The notes beneath the pieces are model-generated. The model was given only the letters and a program-made list of their open reading frames with translations. It did no database searches and was not told the DNA's origin. DNA of 64,000 nt from Farysia itapuensis (Eukaryota; Basidiomycota; Ustilaginomycetes; Ustilaginales; Ustilaginaceae): contig JALBYC010000011.1 in NCBI GenBank assembly GCA_023212645.1, positions 372,001-436,000 on the forward strand. Reading direction: 5' to 3'. This document shows positions 57,958-64,000 of the stretch, piece by piece. Position numbers and translations under genes: made by a program. Within the stretch, counting starts at the first letter, position 1. Every line of letters begins with the position of its first letter.

Positions 57958-59649
57958 CTACAGCTTGGCCTGTCTCAATTTCCCCTCTGTTTCGGCTTTC
58001 AGTAGCTTGCGGATATCTTTGCGAAGCACTTTGCCGCTCGCGCTGACAGGTACTTTGGGTATAAACTTGATGCCTCCTCGGAGATACTTGTGATGCGAAA
58101 CTTTTTGACGCACATATGCATCCAACTCTTTCGTCATGGCTTCCTGAGTCTTGGCATCACAATTCTCCTTCAGCTCGACGAATGCTAGAGGCAGCTCGGT
58201 TGCCTGTTGAGCATCAGGGAGGCCGACGACTGCAGCTGCCGCGACTTGGGGATGTGAGACCAGCACTCCTTCGAGCTCTGCCGGAGCAACTTGGAATCCC
58301 TTGTACTTGATGAGCTCCTTTAGCCGGTCGACGATACAAAATTCACCCGTCTTTGGGTCGACAACTGCGACGTCTCCGGTTCGAAAATACCCGTCAGAAG
58401 TGATGCTTTCATTCGTAGCCGTTGGGTTGCCAAAATAGCCCTTGCAAATCTGACCGCCTTTGATAAGCAGCTCGCCTGTCTCCCCAGGTCCAAGGTTCTT
58501 ACCAGTATCAACGTCGATGATTCTTGCAAAAGTCAGTGGAAGCAGGCAACCGACCGATCCTGGCGTGTCCTGTACGTCGGAGAGACCAAGTCCGCCAACC
58601 GTTGACTCGCTCATACCCCATCCTTGTGTCGCGGGAACGCCCGTCTTTGCGGTGAAGGCGGCCTGCGTCTCTGCATCCAGCGGGGCGGCACCACAATTAG
58701 CGAGGACTGCAGTTGAAAAAGCATCTTTCGTCGCATTCGGGTGCTTGGTCAGGAGAGTCAAGACCGGTGGTACAAGATGTAGAATATTGGCCCTGTGGAC
58801 TTTGACCAGCTCGCAATACTTGACTGGGTTGAAGGGACGCAAGATGGCACAGTGCCCTTGCACCCGAATGGATAAAAATACCTGACATACTAGCGCGTAC
58901 GCATGGAAAAAGGGGAGGAAGCTCAACAAACGCAGCTGTGTTCGGCCTCCATCGGGCAAAGCTCCCGGATTGTGCACAATGATTTCGAGCATACAGACAA
59001 CGTTCTTGTGGGTTATTTCGACAGCCTTTGGCAGTCCTGTTGTACCGCTAGAGAACGTCAGATAGGCAGTTTCGTCCAAGCTTGTAGGCCTTTGAGGTGA
59101 TGCTCGTGCCGCGCTTGCCTCGTCTGCCATAATTTGTGTCAACGAAAGAACGCCAGCCCGATTCAAGGTATAGTCCGTAAAGATAATATCGAAGCAAGGC
59201 ACAAAAGCTTTACGGGTTCGACTGAAATGGGCACTGTTAATGACAACTTTCTTGGGCTTGATCAGTGTATAGGCATGTTTGAGCTCGGCTGCCATATAGT
59301 CAGGATTTGTGATGGCCACTTTGAGCCCAACAAACTGGGCGCCCATTAGCACCACGACGAAATCAATGGAAGAGTGAAGCATGATCAAGATTGTGTCACC
59401 AGGCTTGAGCTTGCCCTTGTCAAGCAAGCCTAGGCCGAACCTCTGAGCTTGCATCTTGAGCTGTCCCATCGTAATAGCTCGGCCTTTCTTACATTCTGTG
59501 AACACAACGACGTCATTGTCGAGATTGATGTTGCCAAACAGATGCTCGTACAGTGTCTTGTGCGGCAAGTCAGGCCCTGGGGTCGTTGAAGCATAGACAC
59601 CCGAGCGAGGGTCGTACGTCGTTCTTGGTCCCAGAACCTGTGCAGACAT
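57958..59649 (-). CDS. 4-coumarate-CoA ligase-like acyl-CoA synthetase, peroxisomal
   Basis: 563 residues from the first in-frame ATG at 59649 (MSAQVLGPRT). The open frame reaches a TTG farther up. The AMP-binding motifs are complete: P-loop TFSSGTTGLPKAVE, GWGMSESTVGG, DGYFRTGDVAVVD, VDRLKELIKYKGFQVAPAELE and the catalytic Lys in ASGKVLRKDIR. It adenylates a carboxylic acid and forms its CoA thioester. The C-terminus LRQAKL ends in a peroxisomal PTS1 tripeptide (AKL), so peroxisomal location is likely. 4CL-like fungal enzymes act on fatty, phenylpropanoid or other aryl acids, and the substrate is not readable here. It diverges from the aldehyde dehydrogenase gene over 355 bp and precedes the ABC gene on the same strand. 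Confidence 0.92.
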   Translation of the reverse strand: MSAQVLGPRTTYDPRSGVYASTTPGPDLPHKTLYEHLFGNINLDNDVVVFTECKKGRAITMGQLKMQAQRFGLGLLDKGKLKPGDTILIMLHSSIDFVVVLMGAQFVGLKVAITNPDYMAAELKHAYTLIKPKKVVINSAHFSRTRKAFVPCFDIIFTDYTLNRAGVLSLTQIMADEASAARASPQRPTSLDETAYLTFSSGTTGLPKAVEITHKNVVCMLEIIVHNPGALPDGGRTQLRLLSFLPFFHAYALVCQVFLSIRVQGHCAILRPFNPVKYCELVKVHRANILHLVPPVLTLLTKHPNATKDAFSTAVLANCGAAPLDAETQAAFTAKTGVPATQGWGMSESTVGGLGLSDVQDTPGSVGCLLPLTFARIIDVDTGKNLGPGETGELLIKGGQICKGYFGNPTATNESITSDGYFRTGDVAVVDPKTGEFCIVDRLKELIKYKGFQVAPAELEGVLVSHPQVAAAAVVGLPDAQQATELPLAFVELKENCDAKTQEAMTKELDAYVRQKVSHHKYLRGGIKFIPKVPVSASGKVLRKDIRKLLKAETEGKLRQAKL

Positions 59650-60004
59650 ATTGTGCGCTCGCTGCAGGCGCTCGTTGTCCAATATCGCGACCGGGATTAA
59701 ATAGAACCGTGCCGGTAGGCGCAAATACGCAGGCCTGGACCTCGGCTAGGTGACACACCAGTCCGTGCGACAAATAGACGTCGGTGTTTGAATAGCGAGT
59801 GGAAGCTGGATGTTCCCCCGCATCCTACACTTTGTAGTCGACCTTTTGGGTCACGTTACGCCCTTCGAACGATCAGCGCCTCGGAACTCGCGGGCATTGA
59901 TGCAGTGTCTGCTTTGAGGAGACACAGTACAAAAGGGAAAGACTGCCTCCAACGCACCTACTTTCGCCATCCCCTTTTCTTCCCTTTCACACACAAACTC
60001 GATC
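59650..60004. promoter_or_regulatory. Divergent promoter, CoA ligase / aldehyde dehydrogenase
   Basis: 355 bp between start codons. A CCAAT sequence lies at 59678 and the side next to the ALDH start is CT-rich. No TATA box. Shared regulation of the pair is plausible but inferred from arrangement only. Confidence 0.5.
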
Positions 60005-61450
60005 ATGACTGTTACCCTTGCCTCGAAGCTTCTTGAGGGAACCTTTTCCCATGTTATCAACGGCAAGTCTGTCGAGCATGGCGATGCCAAGATGCTGGAC
60101 GTGATTGACCCTGCGACCGAACAAGTGATCGCACAGGTCCCTATTGCCACCAAGGAGACGCTTGACCAGGCTGTCGATGCCGCTCACAAGGCCTTCCCTT
60201 CTTGGAGCAAGACTACCTGGTCCGAACGCGCCAAAATGGTTTCTACCTGGGGTCAGGATTACCGCAAGATGATCCCTGAGCTGGCAAAATTGCTGACTGC
60301 TGAGCAGGGCAAGGCAGCCATGTTTGCGACCATGGAATGCCAGCAAATCACTCTGTGGTTTGATGAGCTGTCCAAGAACGAGCTGAGCGAGCAGGTTGTG
60401 CACGAGACCGAGACTCACAAGGCAGTGCAGCGTTATTTGCCCCTTGGTGTCTGCGCCGGTATCACTCCCTGGAACTTCCCTGTTCTGCTCATGCTATGGA
60501 AGGTCTTGCAGGCTCTTGTCACCGGCAACTGCATTATTATCAAGCCATCGCCTTTCACACCGCTGTGCGACATTCGGATTATCGAGTCTGCTCAGAAGCA
60601 CTTCCCTCCCGGTGTTGTGCAGATCGTCGTCGGTGACGACAATCTCGGTCCTTGGGTGACCGAGCACCCGCGCATCCAGAAGATTTCGTTTACTGGAAGC
60701 ACCGTGACGGGACGACTGGTTGCCCGAAGCTGCGCAGCTACCCTGAAGCGCTTCACGCTCGAGCTCGGCGGCAACGACCCGTGTGTCGTCTTGCCAGAGC
60801 AGGATGATTTGTCTGGCACAGCAACGCAGGTTCTGCTTGCATCGTTCTACAACAGTGGACAGGTCTGTGTGGCTGCCAAGCGTATCTACGTTCACGAGTC
60901 CATCTACGACGAGTTCAGCGCTGCGATGGCCGAGAACAGCAAGAACCTCAAGGTCGGTCCAGGCGATGGCGAAGGCGTCATGTTTGGCCCCATCAACAAC
61001 AAGATGCAGTACAACAAGGTCGGTGAGTTCTTCAAAGACTCGCAGGACAATGGCCACAAGTTCCTCACGGGCGGTGCCGCTGATGCTGGAGACGGCTACT
61101 TCTACCCCCTCACGCTGGTTGACAACCCGCCCGAGTCGAGTAAGCTCGTGCAAGAGGAGCCATTCGGTCCCATCGTACCCCTGCTCAAGTGGTCAGACGA
61201 GGAGGATCTGATCAAGCGTGTCAACGACAGTCAGTGGGGTCTTGGCAGCACCATCTTTGGCAGCGACTTGGAGCGCGTTGAGCGAATCGCCCGCCGCATC
61301 GAGACTGGCACCGTCTGGACCAACTCACTTCAGGAGATGCACCCCAACGTACCTTTCGGCGGCATGAAGTGCTCTGGCATTGGTTCCGAGAGTGGCAAGC
61401 CCGGTCTCTCTTCCTACTGCGCCATCCAAGTCATTTGGCTCAAGAAGTAA
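60005..61450 (+). CDS. NAD(P)-dependent aldehyde dehydrogenase
   Basis: 481 residues. ALDH signatures: VCAGITPWNFPVL, KPSPFTPLC, SFTGSTVTGRLV, catalytic Glu in FTLELGGND, catalytic Cys in NSGQVCVAAKR (about residue 288), EEPFGPIVPLL, and FGGMKCSGIGSESGKPG near the end. It oxidises an aldehyde to the acid using NAD or NADP. There is no presequence and no PTS1 (ends WLKK), so it is probably cytosolic. The NSGQVC and ELGGND pattern places it near the broad-specificity aldehyde/semialdehyde group. Strong C-ending codon bias suggests high expression and explains the opposite-strand frame at 60494-61153. It shares a promoter with the 4CL-like ligase and precedes the NRPS-like gene by 280 bp on the same strand. 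Confidence 0.95.
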   Translation: MTVTLASKLLEGTFSHVINGKSVEHGDAKMLDVIDPATEQVIAQVPIATKETLDQAVDAAHKAFPSWSKTTWSERAKMVSTWGQDYRKMIPELAKLLTAEQGKAAMFATMECQQITLWFDELSKNELSEQVVHETETHKAVQRYLPLGVCAGITPWNFPVLLMLWKVLQALVTGNCIIIKPSPFTPLCDIRIIESAQKHFPPGVVQIVVGDDNLGPWVTEHPRIQKISFTGSTVTGRLVARSCAATLKRFTLELGGNDPCVVLPEQDDLSGTATQVLLASFYNSGQVCVAAKRIYVHESIYDEFSAAMAENSKNLKVGPGDGEGVMFGPINNKMQYNKVGEFFKDSQDNGHKFLTGGAADAGDGYFYPLTLVDNPPESSKLVQEEPFGPIVPLLKWSDEEDLIKRVNDSQWGLGSTIFGSDLERVERIARRIETGTVWTNSLQEMHPNVPFGGMKCSGIGSESGKPGLSSYCAIQVIWLKK

Positions 61451-61730
61451 TCTCGCTTCTTCATCTTTCTATGCTCTGTCTGGGAATGCAAATGGATTGT
61501 CAAAACACACACAAGAGTCATGCGTATCGTATGTGACCCTATGTTTGCGAGTGTTGTTCCTTGTCGGCCGGTTTAAATTTAGAACGTGGTGGGGCCACGT
61601 TACGCGCACTGAGAAGAATTGACCTGAAGAATTTGTCACGAAACAGACTTTGAAATGGTGTCATCTGTAGATCTAGAGCGATCTGGCACTCCGTTGCCAG
61701 AGTGACACAACTCTTCCCACCATCACCACC

Positions 61731-64000
61731 ATGGCCGTTATTGACATCAGGCGCGATCTCAATGCGCTCTTCCAGCAGCAAGTCAAGGCCTCGCCAGAAG
61801 CTGTGGCGCTGCAAGATAGTGCGGCCAAGTATACCTATGCTCAGCTGGACGCCAAAGTGGAGCAGCTCGCTCTCCACTTTCGCTCAGAGCACGGTGTGAC
61901 ACGTGACACTTTGGTCGGCATTCTTATGGAACGTTGTGCCGACTACGTTATCGCCTGTCTAGCCGCCCTTCGAGCTGGTGGAGCCTTCTTGGTGCTCGAG
62001 CTGGCCTATCCTCCTGGCCTGCTACTCGAGGTCATTGAAGACGCTAAGCCCGCGGTCATTGTGACACATGCTGCTCATGCCAGTTTGATCCAAGATTCGG
62101 CGCCTTCGCTCTTGCTAGATCTGTATGAACCGGCCAAAAACACAACATCCAACGGGCTAGCACCGCTCCCCGAAGACACCGATCTCGATCGTCTGGCCTT
62201 TGTCTCATACTCTTCTGGCACAACTGGCCGACCAAAGGGCATTGCCAATCCGCATCGCGCGTGTGTTCTGTCCTACAATCTACGCTTCGGTGTCAATGAT
62301 CTCGGTCCCGGTGATCGCGTAGCCTGCAATGTATACTTCGTATGGGAAATGCTTCGCCCGCTCCTCCGTGGAGCTACCACAGTTGCCATACCAGATCATG
62401 CCAGTTACGACCCTGTGACACTCGTCGAAGTGCTCGCCAAACAAGAGATCACCGAGACTCTAATGACGCCAACGCTGCTTGCTGCAGTCTTTGCCCGACA
62501 TGCCAATCTGGGTGCCAAGCTGCCCAAGCTCCGCACCCTTTGGCTCAACGGCGAAGTGGTGACGACCGGCTTCACAAAGCGAGCCATCATGGCCCTGCCT
62601 AATACACGATTGCTAAACTGTTACAGCGCCAGCGAGACGCATGAGGTATCTTGCGGAGATCTGCACGCCATGCTTCCTTTGCTCGAACCCGATACACCTT
62701 ACTGTCCTGTCGGTCCGTTGCTTGACCCAGAACATGCATACATTGTTGACGAGAGTGGAAATCGTGTCGATGCTGGCGTCGCCGGCGAGCTCGTCGTCGG
62801 AGGTTTCCTCTTGGCCCGTGGCTATCTCAACTTGCCGGAGACGACAGCCAAGGCTTTCGTACCCGACCCGTTCGCATCCGAGAAAGGCGCACGAATGTAC
62901 CGCACTGGTGACTTGGCTCGCATCCTACCAGGCTCTGGCCTCCTCGAAATTACTGGACGTGTCGGCGGTATGATCAAGATTCGTGGATACTCGATTGTAC
63001 CCGCCACTGTGGAAAAAGCCATTGTGGATCACCTGCAGGTGTCCAACTGCGCTGTTGTTGCGCATGGCGACGGGCTCGAGAGACAATTAGTTGCCTACGT
63101 AGTGCCCGACGACGAAGGCCTAGCTGACCGTACAGATCTTACAATTGACGATAACGGACACAGTCCTCTAGCTCGACAAACGCTTAGCACTGTGCTCGCT
63201 CACTACATGGTTCCAACCCTCTGGGTTGTCCTTGACGTGCTGCCAACGCACAGTGTCTCGGGCAAAGTCGATCTCAAAAATTTGCCAAATCCAGCTTCTG
63301 CGATTGCGGCCGCCAGTGGTACCCACTCACGAGCAAGAAGTCCTGGGCCAGACGAACTGATCAATACCAAGTCAATGGCTACCCTCTGGGGGCTTTCACT
63401 CAACATGAGCCCAGTCACGATTCTAGAAGCAGACAAGAGCGTGACGTTTTTCGATCTCGGGGGCCACTCTCTCTTGCTCGCTGATCTTGCAACACGTATT
63501 TCGAAAACAATGGGCGGGTTCTCAGTGCCATTGGGCGAGCTCGCTGGCTCACCTAGACTGCAGGATCATGTTCAGATCACACTCAATTCGCGTGATGGAT
63601 ACAATGCTGCTGTCCAAGCTGATCTGCCGTCCGTCCTCCGTGCGGATATCGAGCTGGGAGATGAATTCCAGCCTGCAAAGGTTCCTCGAAAAGCTTGCCT
63701 ATTGCACGAAGCAGATACTGTTCTTCTGACTGGAGCCACCGGCTTCCTTGGTGGATTCATCCTGCATGATCTCCTGCAAAACAGTTCGGCACGCATCATC
63801 TGCCTGATACGTTTTGATGCACCTTATCGTACCGATCGATCGGCAGCCATGTCACGATTGCGCCGCAATATGCTCGACCTCGGCCTGTGGGACAATTCCA
63901 TGCTAGACCGCATTGACGTTCTGCCCGCCAACCTGTCTCGTAATCGGCTCGGCCTGGTTCCAGAGGTGTATGAAGACCTGATCGAGAAAGTACAAGTGAT
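61731..64000 (+). CDS. NRPS-like adenylation-thiolation-reductase enzyme (partial, 3' end outside window)
   Basis: The ORF starts at 61731 (accATGgcc) and stays open to the window edge (756 codons seen). An NRPS-type adenylation domain spans about residues 10-520: SYSSGTTGRPKG (about 159), NCYSASETHE, MYRTGDLAR and catalytic Lys in SGKVDLKN. A carrier domain follows (FFDLGGHSLLL, about 574, with the phosphopantetheine Ser). A thioester-reductase start is next: LLTGATGFLGGFIL (about 664), the NAD(P)H-binding motif. There is no condensation domain. Such ATR enzymes activate one acid, hold it as a thioester, and reduce it to aldehyde or alcohol. At the residue equivalent to Asp235 of GrsA the domain has Val, arguing against an alpha-amino acid substrate. 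Lys2 (aminoadipate reductase) is an unlikely alternative because of the short N-terminus. Confidence 0.93.
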   Translation, partial: MAVIDIRRDLNALFQQQVKASPEAVALQDSAAKYTYAQLDAKVEQLALHFRSEHGVTRDTLVGILMERCADYVIACLAALRAGGAFLVLELAYPPGLLLEVIEDAKPAVIVTHAAHASLIQDSAPSLLLDLYEPAKNTTSNGLAPLPEDTDLDRLAFVSYSSGTTGRPKGIANPHRACVLSYNLRFGVNDLGPGDRVACNVYFVWEMLRPLLRGATTVAIPDHASYDPVTLVEVLAKQEITETLMTPTLLAAVFARHANLGAKLPKLRTLWLNGEVVTTGFTKRAIMALPNTRLLNCYSASETHEVSCGDLHAMLPLLEPDTPYCPVGPLLDPEHAYIVDESGNRVDAGVAGELVVGGFLLARGYLNLPETTAKAFVPDPFASEKGARMYRTGDLARILPGSGLLEITGRVGGMIKIRGYSIVPATVEKAIVDHLQVSNCAVVAHGDGLERQLVAYVVPDDEGLADRTDLTIDDNGHSPLARQTLSTVLAHYMVPTLWVVLDVLPTHSVSGKVDLKNLPNPASAIAAASGTHSRARSPGPDELINTKSMATLWGLSLNMSPVTILEADKSVTFFDLGGHSLLLADLATRISKTMGGFSVPLGELAGSPRLQDHVQITLNSRDGYNAAVQADLPSVLRADIELGDEFQPAKVPRKACLLHEADTVLLTGATGFLGGFILHDLLQNSSARIICLIRFDAPYRTDRSAAMSRLRRNMLDLGLWDNSMLDRIDVLPANLSRNRLGLVPEVYEDLIEKVQV

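Noticed and set aside
60494..61153. 219-codon open frame opposite the aldehyde dehydrogenase
   Set aside because: Antisense shadow of a highly biased gene.
1..64000. Stop-codon readthrough giving hidden peroxisomal signals (TGA CTA context), a mechanism known in Ustilago
   Set aside because: I examined the stop contexts I could read on the plus-strand genes and several minus-strand ones and found no TGA CTA.

Overview
The window is nuclear DNA of a smut fungus (Basidiomycota, Ustilaginaceae, close to Ustilago or Sporisorium). I infer this from dense genes on both strands, few short GT-AG introns (61 to 103 bp), mitochondrial presequences, and a nitrate reductase / nitrite reductase / nitrate transporter cluster laid out as I recall it from Ustilago maydis. 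I see no transposon, tRNA, rRNA or CRISPR-like array. Thirty-one protein genes are supported. The last one runs off the right edge.

Left part (0-20.8 kb), mostly conserved housekeeping genes in divergent or convergent pairs: a GT69 (CAP59/CMT1-type) glycosyltransferase, the F-BAR/C1/SH3 protein Bzz1, the FHA splicing factor Pml1, a helical protein of unknown function, proteasome ATPase Rpt6, Fe-S assembly factor Isa1, mitochondrial DEAD-box helicase Mrh4, succinate dehydrogenase Sdh2, NatC subunit Mak10/Naa35, a cyclopropane-fatty-acid-type synthase, and a disordered AT-hook protein. About 2.85 kb without a supportable gene follows.

Middle part (23.7-38.1 kb): COP9 signalosome subunit Csn4, an unknown type I membrane protein, a three-exon TMEM14 protein, Bfr1, a short-chain dehydrogenase, ferredoxin Yah1, prolyl-tRNA synthetase, a six-knuckle Gis2/CNBP protein with an unclear 5' end, and THO complex subunit 7.

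Nitrate block (38.2-47.8 kb): nar1 and nir1 are divergent over a 423 bp promoter with four GATA cores and a 9-bp inverted repeat (GTCCGGGGT / ACCCCGGAC). The nitrate transporter follows nir1 behind a 1 kb promoter with three GATAAG sites and a TATA box. Together they import nitrate and reduce it to ammonium.

Right part (48.0-64 kb), accessory in character: a GNAT acetyltransferase, a carboxymuconolactone-decarboxylase-like protein, a class-I methyltransferase, a Stealth-family sugar-phosphate transferase, a full-length ABC-B transporter, a peroxisomal 4CL-like acyl-CoA ligase, an aldehyde dehydrogenase and an NRPS-like adenylation-thiolation-reductase enzyme. The last four look like a small secondary-metabolite cluster (acid activation, acid/aldehyde redox, export). 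It is my best candidate for an undescribed system. Its product is unknown.
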